62,121 nucleotides of DNA from Segatella maculosa DSM 19339 = JCM 15638 (lineage in GTDB: Bacteria > Bacteroidota > Bacteroidia > Bacteroidales > Bacteroidaceae): assembly GCF_000382385.1 (NCBI RefSeq), contig NZ_KB908331.1, positions 1 through 62,121 on the forward strand, given 5' to 3'. A program made the position numbers and the translations under genes. The notes below the pieces were generated by a model. That model did not search any database, had not been told where the DNA came from, and saw only the letters and a list, made by a program, of their open reading frames with translations. Below, one piece after another: positions 34,341 through 41,828 of this stretch; position 1 is the first letter of the stretch, and every line of letters starts with the position of its first letter.

Positions 34341-35267
34341 ATGAGAAACTATTGGAACATCAACGAGAATCTGAGTGCCATCAAGGAATGGCAACCCAAC
34401 TGCTGGATACAGGTCACATGCCCTACGGACGAGGACCAAGAGTATTTGGAAGACACCTTCCATATCCCCGACTATTTCCTTTCAGACATCAGCGATACCG
34501 ACGAGCGCGCCCGCTATGAATACGACGACGGCTGGATGCTCATCATCTTGCGTATCCCTTATGTCAAGGAAGTGCGCTCACGTACGCCCTATACTACGGT
34601 CCCGTTGGGTATCATTCACAAGCGCGACGTCACCATCACGGTGTGCTACTACGAAACGAATATGATGATAGACTTCGTGAGTTATCAGCAGAAGCGGCGT
34701 GAAGGCTTCACCGACTATGTCGACCTCATCTTTCGACTGTTCCTGTCGAGTGCTGTTTGGTATCTGAAACGCCTGAAACAAATCAGTGCGCTCATCGAAA
34801 AGGCCAAGCATAACCTTGACCAAGGCGTCAACAACGAAAGCCTGATCGGACTAAGCCGCTTACAGGATTCGCTTACTTACTTCATTACCTCTATCCGTGG
34901 CAATGAGAACCTATTGCAAAAGCTGAAGTTCAAACTGCAGGTGGACGAACTCGATGCCGACCTCATCGAAGACGTGAGCATTGAGATGACGCAGGCCAGA
35001 GAAACGACAAGCATTTACTCGGATATTCTCGAGTCGACAATGGAAACCTATTCGAGCATCATCAACAACAACATGAACACCGTGATGCGTACGCTGACTT
35101 CCGTGAGCATCATCATGATGTTTCCTACGCTCATTTCTAGTCTGTTCGGCATGAACCTCGTCAATGGCATGGAGTCAAGTCCTTTCGGTTTTGCCATTGC
35201 ATTGATTATCTCTGTTGTCGTTTCGGGAGCATCTTGGTGGATTTTGCGCTATAAACGCTTGCTATAG
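34341..35267 (+). CDS. corA: CorA-type magnesium/divalent cation channel
   Basis: This 308-residue protein has a large N-terminal cytoplasmic domain (MRNYWNINENLSAIKEWQPN) with long helices. Two C-terminal membrane spans follow, joined by the signature FGMNLVNGMESSPFG; GMN forms the selectivity filter of the pentameric channel. The tail WWILRYKRLL is basic, as in CorA. It carries Mg2+ (or other divalent ions) across the inner membrane. The gene has its own promoter and a leader with a small frame and hairpin, so control by ion supply is plausible but only inferred. Confidence 0.93.
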   Translation: MRNYWNINENLSAIKEWQPNCWIQVTCPTDEDQEYLEDTFHIPDYFLSDISDTDERARYEYDDGWMLIILRIPYVKEVRSRTPYTTVPLGIIHKRDVTITVCYYETNMMIDFVSYQQKRREGFTDYVDLIFRLFLSSAVWYLKRLKQISALIEKAKHNLDQGVNNESLIGLSRLQDSLTYFITSIRGNENLLQKLKFKLQVDELDADLIEDVSIEMTQARETTSIYSDILESTMETYSSIINNNMNTVMRTLTSVSIIMMFPTLISSLFGMNLVNGMESSPFGFAIALIISVVVSGASWWILRYKRLL

Positions 35268-35321
35268 GTCCGGAATAAGAAAAAATATATGTTTTAATTA
35301 GGATTTCCCGTTTTTTTTATC

Positions 35322-35329
35322 TAAGTTTG
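35322..35329 (+). promoter_or_regulatory. Probable -7 element of the DUF349 gene
   Basis: TAAGTTTG matches TAnnTTTG and lies 65 bases upstream of the ATG at 35394. No clear -33 TTTG is found. Confidence 0.45.
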
Positions 35330-35393
35330 CATAACGTTAAATATTGCAATGATGCAATGAAAAACCGGAAATAGAAACTAAACCAATGAAATA

Positions 35394-37202
35394 ATGGACG
35401 CTCAAGAAAATGCCCTCATGGAGGGAAAATTAAGTGAAGAACAACTGACAGAAGCTCCCGTGGAAGCATGTGATGTCTCGGAAAGCAATGCCAAACCCCG
35501 AAACTACAAAAGCAAAGCTGAGATTGTAGAACGCCTGAAAGAAATCGTAGGCAACGGGGAAAATCCTACCAAAGAAGAGCTCGACTACTTGAAAACGACG
35601 TTCTACAAGCTACATATCGCCGAACGAGAGAGTAAGCAAAAGGCTTATCTTGAATCGGGAGGCGATCCGGACAAGTATGTGTTGACACCCGATGAGGACG
35701 AAGAAGTGTTCAAAGCCGAGATGGGAGTCATCAAAGAACGAAGGGCAAAACTATTCTTGGAGCAAGAGGCCGAGAAGCAAGAGAACCTGCAGAAGAAGCT
35801 CGATATCATCGAGACAATCAAGAATATGGCAATCTCGCCCGAGGAAGCCAACAAGAACTATAATGCATTCAAGGAGCTGCAGCAGCAATGGAAAGATATA
35901 AAAAGCGTTCCGGCAGACAAGGCCAACGAGTTGTGGCGCAACTATCAGCTCTATGTGGAGCAGTTCTATGACCAGCTTCACCTCAACCGTGAAGCCCGCG
36001 AATATGATTTCAAAAAGAACTTGAGCATCAAGACGCAGTTGTGTGAAGCTGCGGAAAAACTGGCGACAGAAAACGATGTCATCAGTGCTTTCCATCAGCT
36101 GCAAGAACTGCACCAGCAATATCGTGAAACGGGGCCTGTAGCCAAAGAGTTAAGAGAAGAAATATGGGCGCGTTTTAAGGCCGCCTCGACCATCATCAAT
36201 AAGCGACATCAGCAACACTTTGAGGAACTTCGCGCTAAAGAAGAAGAAAACCTGAAGCGCAAGACCGAACTCTGCGAACAGGTAGAGGCGATTGTGCAAG
36301 GCGAGTATACGCATGCAAGTGATTGGGAAAAACAAACAAAGGAAATCATCGGGATACAGGCCGAATGGAAGAAGATAGGCTTTGCGCCGCAGAAAATGAA
36401 CGTAAAAATATTCGAGCGTTTCCGTGCTGCATGCGACAGTTTCTTCGCGCAAAAGGCTGCCTTCTTCAAAAACATGAAACAGGTTTTTAATGAGAATATT
36501 GCTAAGAAGCAGGCACTTGTGGAGCAGGCAGAAGCCCTGATGGACAGCACAGATTGGAAGACTACTTCCGACAAGATGATTGCTTTGCAGAAGGAATGGA
36601 AGACCATTGGCGCCGTTCCTAAAAAGGTGGGCGATGAATTGTGGGACAAATTTCTTACGGCCTGCAACAAGTTTTTTGAGGCACGTAATGCCACCAACGG
36701 CGGAACGCGCAATGAAGAGCATGCCAATCTTGACAAAAAGAAAAACATCATCGCCCAACTGAAAGAACTTGCAACAGGAGTCGCCGACGATTTACAAGCA
36801 AAAGTACAATCGTTGGTCGAAGAATATAATACTGTGGGGCATGTTCCCTATAAAGAGAAAGACAAACTCTATCAAGAATATCATGAGATTCTCGACAAAC
36901 TCTATAATGACTTGCATATCTCCGTCGCAAAGAAACGCCTTGATAATTTCAAGAACAACTTGAAGAATGTTGCAAAACGAGGCGAGGAAGCACTTGACAA
37001 TGAACGTGCCCGCTTGATGCGTCGATATGAGGGAATGAAACAAGAAATCAATACCTATGAAAACAATCTTGGTTTCTTGAATGCAAGCAGCAAAAAGGGA
37101 AATAGTCTGATTGAAGAAATGAATCACAAGGTACAGAAACTCAAGGACGACATGGAGCTTGTCAAACAAAAAATCAAGGCCATTGATGCCGAGAATAAAT
37201 AA
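35394..37202 (+). CDS. DUF349 repeat coiled-coil protein
   Basis: This 602-residue, highly charged and almost entirely helical protein contains several DUF349 modules of about 70-80 residues. Each has a Trp-containing core: LQQQWKDIKSVPADKANELW, IQAEWKKIGFAPQKMNVKIF, and LQKEWKTIGAVPKKVGDELW. There is no signal peptide or membrane span, so it is cytoplasmic. The C-terminus is a long coiled coil (NLGFLNASSKKGNSLIEEMN). The family is common in Bacteroidetes and its role is not established. It is monocistronic with a strong terminator 23 bases after the stop. Confidence 0.9.
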   Translation: MDAQENALMEGKLSEEQLTEAPVEACDVSESNAKPRNYKSKAEIVERLKEIVGNGENPTKEELDYLKTTFYKLHIAERESKQKAYLESGGDPDKYVLTPDEDEEVFKAEMGVIKERRAKLFLEQEAEKQENLQKKLDIIETIKNMAISPEEANKNYNAFKELQQQWKDIKSVPADKANELWRNYQLYVEQFYDQLHLNREAREYDFKKNLSIKTQLCEAAEKLATENDVISAFHQLQELHQQYRETGPVAKELREEIWARFKAASTIINKRHQQHFEELRAKEEENLKRKTELCEQVEAIVQGEYTHASDWEKQTKEIIGIQAEWKKIGFAPQKMNVKIFERFRAACDSFFAQKAAFFKNMKQVFNENIAKKQALVEQAEALMDSTDWKTTSDKMIALQKEWKTIGAVPKKVGDELWDKFLTACNKFFEARNATNGGTRNEEHANLDKKKNIIAQLKELATGVADDLQAKVQSLVEEYNTVGHVPYKEKDKLYQEYHEILDKLYNDLHISVAKKRLDNFKNNLKNVAKRGEEALDNERARLMRRYEGMKQEINTYENNLGFLNASSKKGNSLIEEMNHKVQKLKDDMELVKQKIKAIDAENK

Positions 37203-37224
37203 TGGAATAAATAAAATGTAATAG

Positions 37225-37260
37225 GAGACGCATCTTTCCCGCTGCGTCTCTTTTTCTTTT
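37225..37260 (+). terminator. Intrinsic terminator after the DUF349 gene
   Basis: GAGACGCA pairs with TGCGTCTC across a ten-base loop (37225-37250), followed by TTTTTCTTTT. Confidence 0.92.
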
Positions 37261-37430
37261 ATGGGCTAAACATCGAATAGAAAAGATGTTTATAGATGGA
37301 TTTTAAATATTGACGGGCAAGCCCCATCGAGGTTTCGTTTCTGAAAGGGCAGGATTGGCATGTAATACCTACCCTGTCTACGTAGATATACGCAAGAAAC
37401 CAACGCCACGTACATTCCGTAGGCTTTAGA

Positions 37431-37470
37431 CACCCAACCCTCCCAAAGAGAGGGAGCTTAAGCTTGCGCG
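37431..37470. repeat. REP-like palindromic repeat
   Basis: CCCAACCCTCCCAAAGAGAG is followed by GGAGCTTAAGCTTGCGCGC, the same two-part arrangement as at 5470-5513 (palindrome, then a small AGCTTGCGGGC-like hairpin). The stretch 37261-37574 otherwise contains no gene I can support. Confidence 0.65.
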
Positions 37471-37574
37471 CTAACCATAATTATGAATTAATTTTCCCCC
37501 TCCCGTTCTCCCTTTTTTCGAGGTAGTCACAGCCCCTCTCTCCGGGAGAGTTGAAACAAGTGTCGGGAAGAATG

Positions 37575-37790
37575 AAATTTCTTCCCGCAAGAAAATATTT
37601 TTTCTCCCGCAAAGAAATTTATTTTCATACGGGAGAAAATTTATTTCTTCCCGCAAGGAAATTTATCTCCTCCCGTATGCTCGTAAATCTCCTCCCGTAT
37701 GCCCCAAAATTTCTTCCCGTATTCCCATAAATTTTCAACCGTATATAAATTTATTTTAATACGTATTAAAATTTACGGGAATACGTATAT
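37575..37790. repeat. 22-bp-period tandem array (10 units, one shortened to 18 bp)
   Basis: Units begin at 37575, 37597, 37619, 37641, 37663, 37685, 37707, 37729 (18 bases), 37747 and 37769. Most carry CTTCCCGCAAGAAAAT or CTCCTCCCGTATG with AAATTT at the join. This is the reverse-complement counterpart of the array at 13326-13479. It fills the gap between the DUF349 terminator region and the broken radical SAM gene. Confidence 0.88.
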
Positions 37791-38532
37791 AAATTTAGTG
37801 CCATCGGGATACCCGAAAATAGGGAAGTTTCGGCGGCCCGGAAACTTACCCCGACCCTCCCAAAGGGAGGGGGTACAACCCCCACGGTATTCAGTTCACT
37901 TATAGATGGCTTTTTCCCAAATTGTTTGTATATAAATTCATTAATCTCATATACAGAATTTCTATCATGTAAAACAGCATTAAAGTTGACTTTATTGTTA
38001 AAATATTTAGGATAGTTGTGTTTCAAGTATGTTGCATTTTTGACTATCTTATCAAATACACTATTCCCCATCTTGTCTAGGCGATAAGAGTTGTTTCGCT
38101 TGTTTCCATCAAGGCTTATCAGGAGCCTAATGTTCTTGTTATACAGATAATCTACATATTTATTCAATAATACTGCGTTAGTTGTCATGGAATAATGAAA
38201 AACAAGTCCTTGTGGGTGCGTGTTCTCAATAAATGAGATTATATTCCTTATAAATGGCATATTTAAAAGGGGCTCACCTCCATAAAAGGATATAAAAATA
38301 TTTCTGCTAATGCTAGTATCATTTGTTTGCCACAATTCAAAAAAGTAGGTAAGCAATCTAATGGCTTTATCTAAAGTCATTTTTTTATTTAGTCGCTCAT
38401 CCACATTGTTATATATTTTACCATAACCACAATATTTACATTGAAATTGCAAGCATCTGTAACCTCGAAAATAATTTTATCTAAACGCAATAATTGCTGT
38501 TTGACAATTGACTCTGTAAGATAGGATTTCAT
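37766..38532 (-). pseudogene. Radical SAM peptide maturase, frameshifted and truncated
   Basis: The reading frame starts MKSYLTESIVKQQLLRLDKI and goes to FEVTDACNF. It then loses frame by a missing base and continues in another frame as QCKYCGYGKIYNN. The expected motif CNFQCKYC (CxxxCxxC, binding the 4Fe-4S cluster) is therefore split by the frameshift near 38447. Downstream homology is good: FISFYGGEPLLNMPF and MTTNAVLLN, then LLISLDGNKRNNSY and NFNAVLHDRNSV. It stops at about 37890, where a REP-like repeat begins, so the SPASM part is missing. It starts 10 bases after the aspartic-protease gene on the same strand, and both are AT-rich. It was probably a peptide-modifying enzyme and should now be inactive unless the frameshift is a sequencing error. 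Confidence 0.8.
37845..37885. repeat. REP-like palindromic repeat at the break of the radical SAM gene
   Basis: CTTACCCCGACCCTCCCAAA is followed by GGGAGGGGGT. The radical SAM homology ends just at its right edge, so this element or the event that brought it replaced the 3' end of that gene. Confidence 0.7.
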
Positions 38533-38541
38533 GTTGTCTTT

Positions 38542-39720
38542 TTAATCAATTGTTATTATTGGAATAAGTTTTACTGTTTTAGAGCACTTCTTCCCTTCTC
38601 TAATATATACAATATGAGTCATGTATCCATCACTATCCTTCTTTTTATCAAAGGATATGAGTTGGTCACCTATTTGCATTCCTGCATTTCTTAATGGGTT
38701 TGCCTTGATATTTGGTAGCTCTGAAATGTAAGTCTTACCATTCCTCTTGATAGTTCTTTCTCCAAACCATTCTTTCCTTCCTTGTATAATACGCTCAAAA
38801 TTAGGTTGGGGCTGAAGATAAAGTTTATTTTTCTTTAAATCAAAGAAAACATTGAAGTGCTTCAAAAAGTTCAAACCAATCATTCCTTTTACAGGAAGTT
38901 CCTTGTCGTTTAACACGTAAACGCGCACAGAATCCAAATAGTTAGATTTACCATATTGCACTTTTGTAATCCAAAAATGGCGATTATACATCCATGATGC
39001 TTCTTCCTTATATTTTTCTAATTCGTTGGCTGTCTTCGTCATTGTCGAGGGTAAATATATATCATATGGAGCACCTGTATCAATAATCCACTCGTCATCA
39101 TATTTGATAGAAGTGCCATTAGGTAGCGTAATGGTGATAGGAAGTCGAGTAATATATTTCTGAAAATCAACTCGTTTACTGTCTTGTATGTATTTCAAAG
39201 ATGCGACGATGCTACCACTTGGTATCTGAAAACTATCAGATGGACACACTCTTAAATAGTTATGCTCAAAGTTTAGTTCCCAAACATTCTCGTGGTCATT
39301 CCCTGGCAAGCCACCGTAGGCATCAAATCCATGTCTTTCTTTCTCGCCCTCAATCACAATAACTCTGGGATATGACCACTGATGAAAATCGTTAGAGACT
39401 TTGCAACTGTCACTATAATATTCTTGGAGATATTTTTTATGGTCACCTTGCTGAGTGTAAGTGAAGTCTACCTTTTTTCCTTTAAGAATCGTTGGATGAA
39501 CTTCTATAAATGTTTTATCAAAAGTAATGTCACTTCCTCCCCATCCTATATCAAATAACATCTGTGTCTTTACCTTTGTGTTTCCAATCATGACAGGTAA
39601 AGATATATATGGTTTCTTAATCGTGAATGGCGTTACATCTGACGGGACAGTTTGAGCACAGCCAGTCATAAACAATATTTCCAATATAATGATTAGTGGT
39701 AATCGAATGATATTTTTCAT
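38542..39720 (-). CDS. Lipoprotein with retropepsin-like aspartic protease domains and a PDZ-like end
   Basis: This 392-residue protein starts at MKNIIRLPLIII, with a lipoprotein signal whose cleavage site precedes C21 (LFMTGCAQ). Two pepsin-like half-domains follow. The second contains a standard active-site motif, IIDTGAPYDIYLP (D214). The first has FDIGWGGSDITFD (D57), with DIG in place of D-T/S-G. A later stretch GMIGLNFLKHFNVFFDLKKN is typical of the family, and the last 60 residues look PDZ-like (NAGMQIGDQLISFDKKK). It is likely anchored to the outside of the inner membrane or to the outer membrane. It pairs with the broken radical SAM gene immediately downstream. An IS element sits 69 bases upstream and may have cut it from its promoter. 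Base composition is far more AT-rich than the flanks. Confidence 0.78.
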   Translation of the reverse strand: MKNIIRLPLIIILEILFMTGCAQTVPSDVTPFTIKKPYISLPVMIGNTKVKTQMLFDIGWGGSDITFDKTFIEVHPTILKGKKVDFTYTQQGDHKKYLQEYYSDSCKVSNDFHQWSYPRVIVIEGEKERHGFDAYGGLPGNDHENVWELNFEHNYLRVCPSDSFQIPSGSIVASLKYIQDSKRVDFQKYITRLPITITLPNGTSIKYDDEWIIDTGAPYDIYLPSTMTKTANELEKYKEEASWMYNRHFWITKVQYGKSNYLDSVRVYVLNDKELPVKGMIGLNFLKHFNVFFDLKKNKLYLQPQPNFERIIQGRKEWFGERTIKRNGKTYISELPNIKANPLRNAGMQIGDQLISFDKKKDSDGYMTHIVYIREGKKCSKTVKLIPIITID

Positions 39721-39828
39721 ATAAAAAAATGTTTTTGAAATAAAAAGATAGTCTGTTCTCAATAAGTGCATCCAAATGAAAAGAACTGTTGTACGTTGTC
39801 AAATAAAAGTGCACAACTGCAAATGTAG

Positions 39829-40827
39829 TTATTTATGCTGTAATATCATTCCTTTATTCTCAGAAATTCTTTTGTTGATTGAATTTTGCTTTATTATTTC
39901 TCTTATCTTTTTGATTTTCTCCCCTTGCCCTAAATATACGTCTCTCGGTGTAAGATTATCCAACGATTCATGAAATCTTCTCTCATTATAGTATTTCACC
40001 CACTCATCAATAGCCTTTTCTAATTCAGAGGGACAGAAATAATGATTTAGTTTTATCACATTTTTCATCGATCTGTGATATTGTTCTATCTTTCCTTGTG
40101 TCTGCGGATGCAAGGGCTTGCCATGAATATGCTTGATGTTATATACCTTACCGAGATACTCCTTGAGAGAGGAAGCAATATAACATGGACCATTGTCAGA
40201 TAGTAAGCAAGGAGGATTCTGAAGTGTAACTCCTGCCTTCTCAATTGCTTTGTCTATTGTTCTGGATACATCTTCAGAGGTCATGCTCGAGCATAGCTCC
40301 CAATGGATAATATATCTGCTGTAGTCATCGATTACCGTAGAGAGATAATACCAGCCCCAACCCTTGACTTTGAAATAGGTAAAATCGGTCTGCCACATCT
40401 CATTGGCAAATTTAGTCTTATGATGGAACTCATCGGCCGCAAGGACGAAATCATGCTCCATACGTTCCAATAGACCTCTTTCATGCAGAATACGATAAAA
40501 GCTTGATTCTGAAACGAATATCTGACTTTCCTCCAATAAAAGGACGGACAACTCCCTTGGAGTGAGCTCAGGATGCTCTAAAGAAAGCTCAACCACTATT
40601 TGTCGAATATTGTCGGGGATGCGGTTCCATGTCGTCTGCCTCCTATAAGGCGTTTCTCTAAGAGCATTCACTCCCCCAGTGGCATATTTCTGATACCAGT
40701 TATAAAAAGTACGCCTTGGAATACCTAAACGTTTGAGGGCCTGAACAATACTTAACTCTGAACGCTTTATTGTTAGAATGATGCTCTCTTTCTCTTCCGC
40801 ACTATAACGTATATACAATTCATGCAT
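39829..40827 (-). CDS. IS3-family transposase OrfB (DDE integrase core)
   Basis: This 332-residue protein has an N-terminal helix-turn-helix (IVQALKRLGIPRRTFYNWYQ), the HTH_21-like region, and an rve integrase core. The catalytic triad is visible as WQTDFTYFKV (D), CLLSDNGPCYI (D) and HPQTQGKIEQYHRS (E). It is the catalytic part of the IS3 transposase. It is most likely made as an OrfAB fusion by -1 slippage at the A8 run at 40853-40860, since OrfA and OrfB do not overlap but the -1 frame runs continuously from the run into MHELYIRYS. The frame is intact, so this copy could be active. Confidence 0.94.
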   Translation of the reverse strand: MHELYIRYSAEEKESIILTIKRSELSIVQALKRLGIPRRTFYNWYQKYATGGVNALRETPYRRQTTWNRIPDNIRQIVVELSLEHPELTPRELSVLLLEESQIFVSESSFYRILHERGLLERMEHDFVLAADEFHHKTKFANEMWQTDFTYFKVKGWGWYYLSTVIDDYSRYIIHWELCSSMTSEDVSRTIDKAIEKAGVTLQNPPCLLSDNGPCYIASSLKEYLGKVYNIKHIHGKPLHPQTQGKIEQYHRSMKNVIKLNHYFCPSELEKAIDEWVKYYNERRFHESLDNLTPRDVYLGQGEKIKKIREIIKQNSINKRISENKGMILQHK

Positions 40828-40832
40828 AGGGC

Positions 40833-41207
40833 TTATTCGATGAGTTTCAAGCTTTTTTTTACAACGTCATATCTCACTACCAAATCGGCAAGGGCTTCCT
40901 TTAAGCGAATATTTTCCTGACGAAGTTCCTTCACCTCATCACTTGTTGCTTCACGGACGATGTCACCATCAAGGCGAGCTTTGCCTGCCTCAATAAATTC
41001 CTTATTCCATTTGTAATAAGTGCTATCTGATATGCCATATTTACGGCAGAGCTCTGCGATGCTCTGTTCACCACGGATTCCTTCCATCACAATTAAAACC
41101 TTTTGTTCTGAAGTGAAAATTCGTTTCGTGTTGCGACGAATATCCTTTAACAAGGATTCTGATGCTCTCTGCTGAGAACCTGCTGAAAGATTCTTTTTTG
41201 TTGTCAT
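40833..41207 (-). CDS. IS3-family transposase OrfA
   Basis: This 124-residue protein starts at MTTKKNLSAGSQQR. It has a helix-turn-helix at about residues 42-66 (SIAELCRKYGISDSTYYKWN) and a leucine-zipper-like C-terminal part (EVKELRQENIRLKEALADLV). It binds the element ends and helps form the transposase complex. A longer frame begins upstream at 41285, but those extra residues come from the nested MITE at 41235-41335 and are not present in the sister copy. The gene ends VVKKSLKLIE just after the slippery A8 run. Confidence 0.93.
   Translation of the reverse strand: MTTKKNLSAGSQQRASESLLKDIRRNTKRIFTSEQKVLIVMEGIRGEQSIAELCRKYGISDSTYYKWNKEFIEAGKARLDGDIVREATSDEVKELRQENIRLKEALADLVVRYDVVKKSLKLIE
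40853..40860 (-). other. Slippery A8 sequence for -1 programmed frameshifting
   Basis: On the coding strand the orfA codons are GTA AAA AAA AGC. A -1 step on AAA AAA continues as AAG CTT GAA ACT CAT CGA ATA AGC CCT and enters orfB at its ATG without a stop. IS3 elements commonly use such A-runs to make the OrfAB transposase. Confidence 0.75.
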
Positions 41208-41234
41208 TGTGCAAATATACTTTTTTATTAATAT

Positions 41235-41335
41235 GAGACCTCTGCAAAACCTCATATAGATAGCGAAATCATAAATATAACTCATTGATTATCAATAGTA
41301 GCTTTTGGGTGTAAAAAGACTTTTGCAGAGGTCTC
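41235..41335. mobile_element. 101-bp MITE nested in the IS3-family element
   Basis: The ends are a perfect 15-bp inverted repeat, GAGACCTCTGCAAAA (41235-41249) and TTTTGCAGAGGTCTC (41321-41335). It is flanked by a perfect 5-bp duplication, AATAT at 41230-41234 and 41336-41340. The sister IS copy near position 305-312 shows the empty site with a single AATAT. The insert has no gene. The transposase that moved it is not in the window. Confidence 0.93.
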
Positions 41336-41406
41336 AATATAATTCATACTAAACCCCCAAACTTAATTGAGGTCCCAGTTGTGCACTTTTATTTGACAAC
41401 GTACAA

Positions 41407-41828
41407 GTAGGTAAAATAACTGAAATTAAAAATCAAGGATCGTGGCTGTAAAAAACACGTGCAAAAAACCTTGCTTTTCGGTTTGTTTCTACCGACAAAA
41501 AGCCCAGTCCGTATGGATGAAAACCTATACAAAACGAATATCCATTGATTTCGGAATTTAAGGTATGGGTATGAAGAATAAGAAAATGAATAACAAAAAA
41601 ATTGATTGTCTCACGACAACCAATCTTCTTAACCTTAATAATCTAATACCATGAAAAACACAGTGCAAAGATATATGATAGTTTGCATACTTCCAAATAA
41701 AACAAAGAAAAAGAGCTACTCTTTGATACTTTTTAACTAAACTAAAGATCTGTCGATTTGGGTTAAATGAGAGGGGAATGTCTGGCACGTTAGAGGGGAA
41801 GCAAATTAAAAGAGTGGGGGAGTGGGAG
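41407..41828. other. AT-rich gap between the IS and icd
   Basis: No gene is supported here. Two short frames of 29 residues each (41565-41654 and one starting at 41651) overlap by ATGA. They are preceded by TTAACCTTAATAATCTAATA, which looks like a Bacteroidetes translation leader. They may be remnants of a gene whose rest was lost when the IS region was rearranged. Confidence 0.35.

Larger units (their letters stand above)
39789..41406 (-). mobile_element. Complete IS3-family insertion sequence (carrying a nested MITE)
   Basis: The ends are inverted repeats: TTGTACGTTGTCAAATAAAA at the left, and the matching ...GACAACGTACAA at the right, about 30 bases in all. It carries orfA (40833-41207) and orfB (39829-40827) transcribed leftward. 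I see no target-site duplication: ACTG lies to the left and GTAG to the right. This suggests an ancient insertion or recombination with another copy. A partial sister copy lies at 1-376. Without the 101-bp MITE and its 5-bp duplication, the element would be about 1.5 kb. Confidence 0.92.

Noticed and set aside
41208..41285. Longer OrfA with 26 extra N-terminal residues
   Set aside because: The extra codons lie mostly in the nested MITE and are absent from the sister IS copy.
39785..41410. Target-site duplication of the complete IS
   Set aside because: Flanks ACTG and GTAG do not match, nor do adjacent 3- to 5-base words, so none is claimed.
41565..41654. RiPP precursor peptide for the radical SAM enzyme (29 residues, ends LLNLNNLIP)
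   Set aside because: It is on the opposite strand, more than 3 kb from the enzyme, without a clear core peptide. It is more likely a broken leader of a lost gene.
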